DNA of 64,000 nt from the NCBI RefSeq assembly GCF_009827595.1, contig NZ_WTYT01000001.1, positions 1 to 64,000 of the forward strand, read 5' to 3'. The position numbers were made by a program, and so were the translations under genes. Each line of letters opens with the position of its first letter. The stretch's first letter is position 1. Origin of the DNA: Altericroceibacterium endophyticum (lineage in GTDB: Bacteria; Pseudomonadota; Alphaproteobacteria; Sphingomonadales; Sphingomonadaceae). A model generated the notes under the pieces. The model was not told where the DNA came from and did not search any database. It was given only the letters and a program-made list of their open reading frames with translations. Of this stretch, positions 12,545 through 20,770 are shown one piece after another.

Positions 12545-13473
12545 AGGCGCTCATACTTGGCGCACAAGGTCAGCTCGGCCAGGCTTTGCTTTCTGAAGCG
12601 CCCGAAGACGCCATTTGCACCGGCGTGACGCGGCCACAATTGGATGTCACGGATCATGAGGCTGTCGATCGACTGGTGGAGGACAGCCAGCCTGATTTCA
12701 TCTTCAACGCCGCCGCCTATACAGCTGTTGATCGGGCGGAAACTGATGAAGACAAGGCGCGCGCGGTCAACGCTCTCGCCGTTGGCAATCTATCCGCTGC
12801 CGCCCGGCGCCATGGTGCGCTATTGGTGCATACTTCCACCGACTTCGTATTTGATGGCCTGTCTGGCGTACCCTACGCGCGCACCGCGCTGCCCAACCCG
12901 GTCAACGCCTATGGCCGCAGCAAATATGCTGGTGAGCGATTGGCGGGCGAAGGGGCTTTGATCGTCCGGACTGCCTGGCTCTATAGCCCGGGTTCGGACA
13001 ATTTCGTCGCCACCATGCTGCGCCTCATGCGGGAAAAACCCCAGCTGAACGTAGTTTGGGACCAATATGGTACGCCGACATTGGTGTCGGGACTGGCGGC
13101 GGCGCTGTGGCAGCTGGCCTGCGCGAATATCCGCGGCATTCACCATTATACGGATGCCGGTGTTGCCAGCTGGTTTGACTTCGCCATCGCCATTCAGGAA
13201 GAGGCTCTGGCGTGCGGGTTGCTGGATCAGGCGGTGCCGGTCCGGCCAGTGTCTCATGCGGATTTCAATCTCGCGGCGCCCCGTCCTCGCTTTACGGTTC
13301 TCGACAAAAGCGAAACATATGATGCGCTGGGCTATGCGGCTCCGCACTGGCGCAGCAATTTGCGTATGCTGCTGCAGGAAAAAGCTTTCATAGAGCGGTT
13401 GCATGCAATCTCAGCCGGAATATCGGCGGCGACACACGGAGAGTTTGGGGGAGGGGCATGGCGGCAATCCTGA
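12541..13473 (+). CDS. rfbD: dTDP-4-dehydrorhamnose reductase
   Basis: Last step of dTDP-L-rhamnose synthesis: NAD(P)H-dependent reduction of the 4-keto group. 310 residues, short-chain dehydrogenase fold. The nucleotide-binding glycine motif GAQGQLGQAL is at residues 8-17, STDFVFDG carries the catalytic Thr/Ser region, and YGRSKYAGE gives the catalytic Tyr-xxx-Lys pair. The ATG overlaps the rfbC stop, and the end overlaps rfbB by 16 bases. The order A-C-D-B is common in Alphaproteobacteria. Confidence 0.95.
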   Translation: MKALILGAQGQLGQALLSEAPEDAICTGVTRPQLDVTDHEAVDRLVEDSQPDFIFNAAAYTAVDRAETDEDKARAVNALAVGNLSAAARRHGALLVHTSTDFVFDGLSGVPYARTALPNPVNAYGRSKYAGERLAGEGALIVRTAWLYSPGSDNFVATMLRLMREKPQLNVVWDQYGTPTLVSGLAAALWQLACANIRGIHHYTDAGVASWFDFAIAIQEEALACGLLDQAVPVRPVSHADFNLAAPRPRFTVLDKSETYDALGYAAPHWRSNLRMLLQEKAFIERLHAISAGISAATHGEFGGGAWRQS

Positions 13474-14531
13474 TTACAGGAGGCGCAGGTTTCATCGGGT
13501 CGAACTTCGTCCGCTATTGGCGGAAAAAGGCACCCAATGACGCGATCATCGTGCTCGATGCACTTACCTATGCGGGAAACCCTGCCAACCTGTTCGAGGT
13601 GCCCGGCGTAACGCTGGTGAAGGGGGATATTCGCGACACGCAGATGGTGACGGGCCTTTTGTCAGCGCATGGCGCCGACAGGATCGTTCATTTTGCAGCG
13701 GAAACGCATGTCGATCGCTCCATTTCTGGGCCGGATGCTTTCATCAGCACGAATATTGACGGCACGCACAGCCTTCTCAAGGCAGCCAGAAGCGTCTGGC
13801 TGGATCAGAACAGCGGCAGGCCGCACCGCTTCCATCACGTTTCAACAGATGAAGTCTATGGCGCGCTGGAATATGAAGATCCTGCCTTTCGCGAAGACCA
13901 TCCTTATCAGCCCAATTCGCCTTATGCCGCATCAAAGGCTGCCAGCGATCATCTGGTCCGAGCCTATAACCGCACATATGGATTGCAGACCACGATCAGC
14001 AATTGCTCCAATAATTACGGACCGTTTCAATATCCGGAAAAGCTGATCCCCTTTTTCATTCTGAATGCGCTTCATGGTCAGCCTCTGCCGATTTACGGGG
14101 ACGGGCTGCAGATTCGCGATTGGTTGCATGTGGACGATCATTGCCATGGCATCGGCTGCATTCTGGACCATGGCGAAATCGGTGAATGCTATAATATCGG
14201 CGGGGGGGAGGAGTTGCCCAACCTGACCGTGATCAACGCGATCTGCAGCGTGATCGATGCAGCCTTTGCTGCTGACCCTGATCTGGCCCGGCGATTTCCC
14301 GATGCCCCGTCGGCGCAGGGGCGGCTGACTGCGGACCTCAAAAACTACGTGACCGACCGGCCCGGTCATGACCGGCGCTATGCCATTGATGACAGTAAGA
14401 TCCGCAAGGCGCTGGGCTATCACCCGGGGCATGATTTTACCGCTGGTTTCACTCAGTGTCTGCGCTGGTATCTCGACAACGAAGCATGGTGGCGGCCACT
14501 ATGGACACCTGCGGAACCGGAATTGCGCTGA
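13458..14531 (+). CDS. rfbB: dTDP-glucose 4,6-dehydratase
   Basis: Second step of the rhamnose pathway: dTDP-glucose to dTDP-4-keto-6-deoxyglucose using tightly bound NAD. 357 residues, an extended SDR. It shows TGGAGFIGSNFVRYW near the N-terminus, the HFAAETHVDRSI segment, the catalytic STDEVYGAL (Thr, Asp, Glu), and SPYAASKAASDHLV (YxxxK). Start ATG 13458 overlaps the rfbD end; GGGGAGGGGC precedes it. Last gene of the rfb operon. Confidence 0.96.
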   Translation: MAAILITGGAGFIGSNFVRYWRKKAPNDAIIVLDALTYAGNPANLFEVPGVTLVKGDIRDTQMVTGLLSAHGADRIVHFAAETHVDRSISGPDAFISTNIDGTHSLLKAARSVWLDQNSGRPHRFHHVSTDEVYGALEYEDPAFREDHPYQPNSPYAASKAASDHLVRAYNRTYGLQTTISNCSNNYGPFQYPEKLIPFFILNALHGQPLPIYGDGLQIRDWLHVDDHCHGIGCILDHGEIGECYNIGGGEELPNLTVINAICSVIDAAFAADPDLARRFPDAPSAQGRLTADLKNYVTDRPGHDRRYAIDDSKIRKALGYHPGHDFTAGFTQCLRWYLDNEAWWRPLWTPAEPELR

Positions 14532-14624
14532 CCACATAAATCATCCGCACGGGCAAAACTGCCCTGTCCTACAAGATATCACGCCGCGCAGAAGCTTTGT
14601 CCTTCACACAAGGATGGAGCGATC

Positions 14625-15059
14625 ATGACCGAAAAACCGCATATTGAAACACGGGGACGTTTCGTGCCCCAAATGGCGCTGGCGATTGGGCAGGCCGGAG
14701 AGTCCGCCCTTTCTGTTCATGCTGGCAACCCGCTCCCGGTTCAGCAATATTTGCCTCCGGCTGCTTCGGAGCCGCTGACCGGCACTGCTGCCACAGATGC
14801 GGTGCTGGGGCCGTTTTATCCGGCGATGGGCCGGTCAATTTGGCTTACGCTCAGCGGAGACTGGACAGGCAAGGTGACGGTGCTGCGTTCCGCCGATGGG
14901 GGGATCACCCAATTGCCACTGACGATTGGCGGTGCCCAATGGGCCAGTTTTTCCGATAATGTTCAGGAAGCGATTGGGGAGGAAAGCGTGGCCGGGGCGG
15001 GATGGTATCTTGCCGTCACGCTGAGCAGCGGCTCGGTTGATTATGAGGTGCGCCAATGA
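14625..15059 (+). CDS. Hypothetical protein resembling phage structural accessory proteins
   Basis: 144 residues with no signal peptide or membrane segment. The C-terminal 85 residues look like an all-beta domain: SIWLTLSGDWTGKVTVLRSA, then LPLTIGGAQWASFSDN and GWYLAVTLSSGSVDYEV. Proteins of this look occur beside tail or capsid genes in phages and prophages, but this is recollection of a pattern, not a database match. It lies about 90 bases after rfbB with GATGGAG as a possible ribosome site, and its stop overlaps the start of the SGNH hydrolase gene (ATGA), so the two form one unit. No phage core genes are nearby. Function unknown; a surface or glycan-binding role is only a guess from location. 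Confidence 0.6.
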   Translation: MTEKPHIETRGRFVPQMALAIGQAGESALSVHAGNPLPVQQYLPPAASEPLTGTAATDAVLGPFYPAMGRSIWLTLSGDWTGKVTVLRSADGGITQLPLTIGGAQWASFSDNVQEAIGEESVAGAGWYLAVTLSSGSVDYEVRQ

Positions 15060-16402
15060 GCACTGATATCATCGCCCGAGGGCTCGCCGCTCGGTCACGT
15101 GAGGACGTGCAAGGCATCGCTCGCCGCGCTACCGGCTGCATTGGCACCCGCATCGCGGGTGGCCGCATGTTCAAGGTATTTTCCCTCGCATCAGGCGTCG
15201 ATGCGGGGCTCACCTTTGAACTCACCATGGCTATTGCACCGCCAGAAGGAGCGGATGCGTTCCGCTTCCTGATGTGCCTGGGGCAAACGACCCCGGAAAA
15301 TAGCAGCGGCTTGTTGCAGAATGTATCGATGAATGGCTCCGTTACCACGTTGGGGGGCATGGGCAATGCCGATCTCTCTAATGCGACATGGACCCGCGCC
15401 ACAGTGGGAGGCGAGGGAGACTGGACGATGCAGCCGCCCCAAACTTACGGGCGGCGTTCCTATCAATGGTCGGACTGGCTGCCGGTGCCTAGCATGGAGA
15501 GAACGGACGGCGACAAACACCATTTGTTGACCGCCCGCGTCTATCTTTATCAGACCACCGGTGCGAGCGCGCCTGTGGTGCTTTGGGGGCATGCGGCGGA
15601 CAATTTTGAAAACCATGCCAGCCATCCCAGCGGCCGGGTCTGGCGTACGATCTATCGATCCGGCAGTTGCGCCGCTGCCAATCAGAATACGCTTAATCTT
15701 ACGACGGGATCGCCTGCGAATGGCGGACCGATTGTGGGGTTCCAATATGCCGCCGCTGGAAAGGTGGTGAATCTGGTCGGCTTTGGGGATTCGATTTGTG
15801 AGGGTCGCGCGAGCTATATCGGAGATGGATTCGGAGCACCGGCTGCGGCGGCACTGAGCAAATCGGATGCATCCGCTTCCTATGAATGGAGCAACCTCGG
15901 CTGGACGGGGCAGACCTCGGCCCAGATCGGCGCCAATCTGGCTGATGCGCTGGAACACGGTATATTGGGGCCGCAGGATATTGCGATTATTCCCGGCGGG
16001 TCGCCCAATGACCAATCCAGTTTTACACCAGCCAGCATCGCCAATATGCGCGGTCAGCGGGGTAAATCTCGCGCGAGGCTGTCCGAGGCGAACGTTCCGC
16101 ATATTCTCTATACGCAGCTGCCCATCGACCCGGTGGCGAAACTTTATGGTGCGAGTGACGCGCTGCGCCGCAGCGACAATGACCGATTGCGGAAACAGGC
16201 ACAGCACGGGGACGTCGTGGCGGATTTTGCCTCTGCTTTCACCCTGTCGGAAAATGATCAGGGGCAGTCGATACCCAAACCAAACTATATGCAGGCTGAT
16301 GGCGTGCATCCCAATGATGCCGGAAATGCTGCGGCAGGTGGTCTGCTTGCAACGGCTGTCTCTGAAATGCTCCGGCCTGCTGCGGGCAAGCTGGTTCGAT
16401 AA
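15056..16402 (+). CDS. SGNH/GDSL-hydrolase-domain protein with phage-like N-terminal region
   Basis: 448 residues. The N-terminal 240 residues are beta-rich and begin IIARGLAARS, a start reminiscent of phage structural proteins. From about 240 an SGNH hydrolase domain begins: block I GFGDSICEG with nucleophile S246, a block III-like GGSPNDQ (Asn in PND), and block V DGVHPNDAG with D415 and H418. All catalytic residues are therefore present. SGNH enzymes remove or transfer acyl groups on lipids and polysaccharides. Next to an acyltransferase and O-antigen genes, deacylation of a surface or phage-bound glycan is plausible but unproven. No signal peptide is seen, so how it would reach a surface substrate is unclear. 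Confidence 0.72.
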   Translation: MSTDIIARGLAARSREDVQGIARRATGCIGTRIAGGRMFKVFSLASGVDAGLTFELTMAIAPPEGADAFRFLMCLGQTTPENSSGLLQNVSMNGSVTTLGGMGNADLSNATWTRATVGGEGDWTMQPPQTYGRRSYQWSDWLPVPSMERTDGDKHHLLTARVYLYQTTGASAPVVLWGHAADNFENHASHPSGRVWRTIYRSGSCAAANQNTLNLTTGSPANGGPIVGFQYAAAGKVVNLVGFGDSICEGRASYIGDGFGAPAAAALSKSDASASYEWSNLGWTGQTSAQIGANLADALEHGILGPQDIAIIPGGSPNDQSSFTPASIANMRGQRGKSRARLSEANVPHILYTQLPIDPVAKLYGASDALRRSDNDRLRKQAQHGDVVADFASAFTLSENDQGQSIPKPNYMQADGVHPNDAGNAAAGGLLATAVSEMLRPAAGKLVR

Positions 16403-16403
16403 T

Positions 16404-16994
16404 CTATGATGATCGGGGTATCTCGAAGCCGGGGCGCATTTTGATGATGCGTGCCGGCACCCCTGCGGCAATCGCGCCCGCGAGTATGTCGCGCGTCACC
16501 ACCGCCCCCGCGCCGATCACGGCATGTGGGCCGATGGTGACGCCTTCCAGCACACTCACATTTTGGGCCAGCCACGCGCCATCACCGATCCTTATCGGAG
16601 TCGAACTTATGCCTTGCGCCACGATGGGGCGGGCAGGGTCGTCAAAGCGGTGATTGCTGTCGCGAATATTGACTGCCCCGGCGATCAGCACATCCGTTCC
16701 GATGTCGATCACCGTGTTCGCACCGAAGATACAATTGGGACCGCACAGACTGCGCGCGCCAAAATGGATCGTGCCGCTGCCTTGAAACATGGTGCCCTGG
16801 CCAATCGTGTTGGCACCAGCAAATCGAACTTTCAGCAAGGCAGCATCGCCGATCTGCAAGAAGCGCACGCCAGGAAAGAAGCGCACACGCCCGCCAAGTT
16901 GAAAATGCGGCCAGAAGCGCAGCCGGATCATCATCCCGCTGATCATGAATGTCAGCCGCGTGATCACCATGCTCCACAGGTGGCCCAGTTTCAT
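16404..16994 (-). CDS. Left-handed beta-helix acyltransferase (WcaF/LacA-like)
   Basis: Predicted O-acetyl or O-acyltransferase of 196 residues that would decorate a sugar of the surface glycan in the cytoplasm. It contains hexapeptide repeats ([LIV]-G-x4 type) from about 65 to 185: IGQGTMF, FGANTVIDIGTDV, IGDGAWLAQNVSVLEGVTIGPHAVIGAGAVVTRDI, ending with the family tail AGVPARIIK. The catalytic His would be in IRDSNHRFDD. The N-terminal 35 residues are basic and hydrophobic, possibly a membrane anchor. The ATG overlaps the upstream polymerase stop (ATGA), so they are co-transcribed. Substrate unknown. Confidence 0.83.
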   Translation of the reverse strand: MKLGHLWSMVITRLTFMISGMMIRLRFWPHFQLGGRVRFFPGVRFLQIGDAALLKVRFAGANTIGQGTMFQGSGTIHFGARSLCGPNCIFGANTVIDIGTDVLIAGAVNIRDSNHRFDDPARPIVAQGISSTPIRIGDGAWLAQNVSVLEGVTIGPHAVIGAGAVVTRDILAGAIAAGVPARIIKMRPGFEIPRSS

Positions 16995-18346
16995 GTGTCT
17001 GTTCCTTTGGCTGCTGATCGGCTGCGATATCTATAGCCGGCCAGATTGTGCGGATGCGGCGGAGTGAATGTGACGGAAACATGCTGCATCTTGCTGCCTG
17101 CCAAGGCGCCGATCAGCAGGGCGAAGACGCCGCCCGTGCTGCCAATGGCATAAAGACCGCCAATTGTAGGCCCGGCCAGCACAGCGGCGATAAGCAGCGC
17201 AAACCCAAGGCTGGATGATTGGTCTTCCCGGACTATGCGCCAGCCAAATAAAGCGCATAATAGCGCAATTTGAAGGGCATAGAGCAGCAGCCCGGTCAGG
17301 CCGCCTCGCACCATCAGATGCGAATAGATGTTATGAAACTTACCAATTGCGCGCTGTCGCTCTGCGCCGAGCTTAATCGACATCAGCAGCGGCACTTCCT
17401 TGCCCCAGCCAAGGCCGAATAGCTGTGCCGAAATGCCCTCACTAACCACGAAGTCAAAACTGAGTGCAGTTTCAAAACCGCGCCAATTCTGCTGAATTTC
17501 GCGGCGAGAAGAATAGCTGGTCGGCTGCAGCTCTCCCAAAACCGCATGCTGGTGTTTGGGCGTTGCAGAGTGCACACCGCCAATGTCCTGCACAGCAGGC
17601 GTAGTGAGCAGGAACAGAAACCCGGCGCTGCCGAGACCAAGTGCGATATTTCGCCACTTCCCAGCGCACCAGAACAGCAGCAGAGCAGCGAGGACGCCAA
17701 GTGTAAGCAAATGTGCGCGACTGCCGGATAGCAGCAGCGATCCCGCGGTCAGCAGCAAAGTGAGAATGGCGCTGGCTTTTGGCGATTGGACGGCTGGGAA
17801 GCGGGCAATGCAAAGTGCCGCTGCGATCGCGCAAACTGCATAGCCATGGCCGATAGTTTCCCGAAAATCCGCGCGGGTGGCGCTTATCTCGGGATCGGCG
17901 GTGATCGCTTTGCAAATATAGAACAGCGCGAGGATCACCCCGGCTTGAATGATCGCCCTGAAATACACTTCCGAGCGGGGTATATGGGCGCTGAGCAAAA
18001 GCCCTGTGGTGAGCAGGATAAGCGGGAAGGCGATATAGAAAAAGGACCGCAGAATGACCACCAGCGAGTCCAGATCGCCGCTGGCAGTGACGATAAGGCC
18101 AAGCGGAATCAGCAGAGCCGTTGGGAGTAGCAACAGAAAAACAGCAGGCCGGGTTTTCGCGGAAATAGCCAGGCCGCATGATATCAGACAGCAAATGCCA
18201 AAGCTGAGTTCAGGCGGTGCAAGGCTGACGATCAGGAGCAGGCCGGTCAGTACCAGAGACGGGCCTTGGACTATCGACCGCAAGGGATTCAGAGAGGCCG
18301 CTGCCGGGTTGTTCGCGCCTTGAAATCTGGAAAATGCCTTGTTCAT
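16991..18346 (-). CDS. O-antigen polymerase/ligase family membrane protein (Wzy/WaaL-like)
   Basis: Polytopic inner-membrane protein, 451 residues, with about 10-12 hydrophobic segments and a long periplasmic loop (about residues 250-345, containing HAVLGELQPTSYSSR and LGWGKEVP) near the C-terminal third, the layout of the Wzy_C superfamily. Such proteins polymerise lipid-linked repeat units or ligate O-antigen to lipid A core; sequence alone does not separate the two. It is flanked by a sulfotransferase (7-base gap upstream) and an acyltransferase (4-base overlap). The C-terminal 35 residues are basic and probably cytoplasmic. As the only such gene in the locus it may be the polymerase; a ligase could lie elsewhere. 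Confidence 0.78.
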   Translation of the reverse strand: MNKAFSRFQGANNPAAASLNPLRSIVQGPSLVLTGLLLIVSLAPPELSFGICCLISCGLAISAKTRPAVFLLLLPTALLIPLGLIVTASGDLDSLVVILRSFFYIAFPLILLTTGLLLSAHIPRSEVYFRAIIQAGVILALFYICKAITADPEISATRADFRETIGHGYAVCAIAAALCIARFPAVQSPKASAILTLLLTAGSLLLSGSRAHLLTLGVLAALLLFWCAGKWRNIALGLGSAGFLFLLTTPAVQDIGGVHSATPKHQHAVLGELQPTSYSSRREIQQNWRGFETALSFDFVVSEGISAQLFGLGWGKEVPLLMSIKLGAERQRAIGKFHNIYSHLMVRGGLTGLLLYALQIALLCALFGWRIVREDQSSSLGFALLIAAVLAGPTIGGLYAIGSTGGVFALLIGALAGSKMQHVSVTFTPPHPHNLAGYRYRSRSAAKGTDT

Positions 18347-18353
18347 CGGGCTT

Positions 18354-19247
18354 TCAATTGCGCCCCCATGGGGGATTGAAGCCCTGCTGTTTCAACAGTT
18401 CCAGATCCTCGGAGAAGTGGTTTTGCAGCCGTTTCATCGTTTCTGCAGAAACCGGCGTGGCGGCAGGTTTTCCGCGATTAGTTTCGTTCCATTGCTGCAG
18501 GCGATAGGCCGATCGTGGGGGCATGTGGGCAATCATCTGGTCGGCCAGTTTCGATGCCCAGGGAAGCCGCCGGAGCGCGCGCAGCCGTGACAGGCGCGTA
18601 TGGCCACCGCCCTTGAAGAATTGCTGGCCAGTTTTGCTTGATCGCCAATCGGCATCCACGCCGATCTGGCTGTGAATCTGCCGCATGGTTTCGGCTGGCC
18701 GTGCCTCCAGATCGGTCAGAAAATGCACATGCACCTGCGCTTCCCCGAAAAGGTCGATCCATGGTTGCAGCTGTCGGCCATATTCGCTCCAGGCGATGCA
18801 GCAATCAGCTTCGTTTTGAGCGGTCATTGCGGCCCGGCGCGCTTTTGCCAAAGCGCCGGGCTGCAGCCATTTTTCGGTGCATTCTTCAAATGATGCCCCA
18901 ATCTGGCCGCGCCGCAGGCACATGCGGTAATGCGACAGGGTGCGTTCTATGGGCGGGCGCAACATCGCCAGAATGGTCATGCCGGGAAACAGGGCATGGG
19001 CCCGTTTCGCAGCATCGCTGCTTGCCAGATATTGCGGGGTACATTTCCCCAGCAGGCGGTTTTCAGTGGTACCAAAGAACTGGCGCGAAAAATTCTGCCA
19101 TTGCGGGAAAGACGCCGGAGCGCTGTCGAAAAAAGGGGCTTCCTTATTCAGTGGCAAGGCAAGATTGGGATGATCGCGCAGTAATTCATGCAGGGTGGTA
19201 GTCCCGCATTTCTGTGCGCCAATCACCATGAAATGCAGCCCCTGCAT
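18354..19247 (-). CDS. PAPS-dependent sulfotransferase
   Basis: Predicted cytoplasmic sulfotransferase of about 297 residues transferring sulfate from PAPS to a carbohydrate or lipid acceptor. The 5'-phosphosulfate binding loop is FMVIGAQKCGTTTLHELL near the N-terminus, and a 3'-phosphate-binding region resembles MLRPPIERTLSHYRMCLRRG. I start at the ATG at 19247; the frame extends to a TTG at 19292 (15 residues, AT-rich), and an ATG at 19229 is also possible. It is first in a minus-strand trio with the polymerase and acyltransferase, which suggests a sulfated, acylated glycan. Acceptor unknown. Confidence 0.85.
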   Translation of the reverse strand: MQGLHFMVIGAQKCGTTTLHELLRDHPNLALPLNKEAPFFDSAPASFPQWQNFSRQFFGTTENRLLGKCTPQYLASSDAAKRAHALFPGMTILAMLRPPIERTLSHYRMCLRRGQIGASFEECTEKWLQPGALAKARRAAMTAQNEADCCIAWSEYGRQLQPWIDLFGEAQVHVHFLTDLEARPAETMRQIHSQIGVDADWRSSKTGQQFFKGGGHTRLSRLRALRRLPWASKLADQMIAHMPPRSAYRLQQWNETNRGKPAATPVSAETMKRLQNHFSEDLELLKQQGFNPPWGRN

Positions 19248-19400
19248 GCCCCCGTCCAGAATTGTTGTGTTAACAATATTGTAACTATACAATAATCCTC
19301 AATCGAATAAAGTTCTGTTCTTCGGGCAAATCATTGTGAGGGGGCTCCACTTGATTACTATAACGACCCTTGCATCATTTTTTTGGAGCAGGGCGCCACA

Positions 19401-20768
19401 TTGGTAATGATGGTAGCCCGGCAAGGTGAACGGCGCAGTGCAGCTTTGCAGGCTGTCTTGCCGGCGGACCGCCTATGGATGCTGGCTGCTTCGGGGATCA
19501 GGCTGGCAGGCGGCGTGCTGGTCTTCGTTTTGTTGGCGCGGTTGCTCGGGCCGGGCGCCTTTGGCCTCGCCGCTGCCCTGCTGACTTATGCAGCCTTTGC
19601 TGCGCTGATCGGTGATTTCGGCTTGTCGCTCTATTGCCTGCGGGAAGGCAGTGCGCAGCCGGAGCGGGCAGCAGAAATTATGCGGGGTGCATGTTGGCTG
19701 AAAGCCGTGATCAGCTTCGCCCTGATCCTTGCCGGCGCTTTCGCGGCTGTATTCCTGCTACCGGTTGCTGCCTTTGGTTTGGTCGCATTCGCTGCGCTGG
19801 CCGCGCTGGCGGGGTCCTACGCGGATCTGTTGCTGTTGATGGCCCGGATCCGCCGCCGATATGATCGGGAGGCGCAAGCGGTCACTGCAGGCACGGCGGC
19901 GACCGTGTTGCTGGTCGCACTATCGGGGGTGACCACAGGTGATATTGATTGGGCACTGGCCGCTTATGCCGCCGGGCGGATCAGCTATCTCGGCTTCGTG
20001 CTGATCGTGTCGCACCGCTGGTGGGGCCAGCCCGCAACGGGGCAGCCTCTGCGGCGCAATGTGCGGACAACATTTCACGCAACCAAAGCCTATGCAGCCG
20101 ACAGTGTCCTGACCGTCACATCGGGGCAAATCGACATTCTGCTGTTTTCCGCTTTGCTCGGAGCGCAGGCGCTGGGCATTTATCAGGCCGGTGCGCGGCT
20201 GGCCCAATCGATTATGCCACTGGCCATAATGCTGTCGGCAATTTACCTGCCGCCGCTTGCTGCTGCATGTGCCGCCGATAGCAGGGCCGCATTTCGCCGT
20301 AATGCAGCCCGTCTGAACTACGAATTTCTGATCCTCGCGATGGGCGCTGCCCTTGGCTTTGCGATTTTCGGACCCGTTTTTACGCGGCACATATATGGCG
20401 CCGAATATGCCAGCCTGTCTGAGTTATGGCCTGGATTTGCCGCCTATGCCGCCTTGCGCATGATGGCGGCGAGTTTTGGGATACAGCTGGCCGCCAATGG
20501 CGCAATGTCGGTACGGATCGCGGCGCAAAGCTCCACGATTGCCGCTTTTGCAATTGCCGTGCTGCTGATCGCACCGGCTGCAGAGCCATTATGGATGCTG
20601 CCATGGTTGCTCGCGGCCGCGAACCTGCCGTTGCTGCTGATAATGGGCGCCGCCGCCTGGAGCCGCGACCGCGCCAATCACAGTTCTGCTGTCTGCCTTG
20701 CGGCGATCATCGCCGTGGTGGCCGCACTTTTGCTGTGGCAGCATTTCGTCCTCGCAGGGGCGGTGTGA
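19401..20768 (+). CDS. Polysaccharide flippase (Wzx/MATE-like export protein)
   Basis: Inner-membrane protein of about 455 residues with about 12 hydrophobic segments and few charged loops, beginning LWMLAASGIRLAGGVLVFVLLARLLGPGAFG, a typical start of the polysaccharide biosynthesis (MVF) flippase family. It would flip undecaprenyl-linked repeat units across the inner membrane. TTG at 19401 follows GGAGCAGGG with 7 bases of spacing; ATG at 19407 or TTG at 19383 are alternatives. The next gene, a glycosyltransferase, starts 2 bases after its stop. Divergent from the sulfotransferase over a short AT-rich gap. Confidence 0.86.
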   Translation: MVMMVARQGERRSAALQAVLPADRLWMLAASGIRLAGGVLVFVLLARLLGPGAFGLAAALLTYAAFAALIGDFGLSLYCLREGSAQPERAAEIMRGACWLKAVISFALILAGAFAAVFLLPVAAFGLVAFAALAALAGSYADLLLLMARIRRRYDREAQAVTAGTAATVLLVALSGVTTGDIDWALAAYAAGRISYLGFVLIVSHRWWGQPATGQPLRRNVRTTFHATKAYAADSVLTVTSGQIDILLFSALLGAQALGIYQAGARLAQSIMPLAIMLSAIYLPPLAAACAADSRAAFRRNAARLNYEFLILAMGAALGFAIFGPVFTRHIYGAEYASLSELWPGFAAYAALRMMAASFGIQLAANGAMSVRIAAQSSTIAAFAIAVLLIAPAAEPLWMLPWLLAAANLPLLLIMGAAAWSRDRANHSSAVCLAAIIAVVAALLLWQHFVLAGAV

Positions 20769-20770
20769 CA

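Noticed and set aside
14551-14564. Terminator after rfbB (GGGCA-AAAC-TGCCC hairpin)
   Set aside because: Stem of only 5 bases and no following T run.
14625-16402. Prophage
   Set aside because: Only two phage-like genes; no integrase, terminase, portal, lysis genes or attachment sites are present.
15191-16471. 426-codon minus-strand frame
   Set aside because: Antisense to the SGNH hydrolase gene with intact catalytic blocks; no recognisable protein features.
20426-20770. N-terminal extension of the GT-B glycosyltransferase
   Set aside because: This part is the flippase gene in another frame; a normal GT-B start at 20771 follows the flippase stop.
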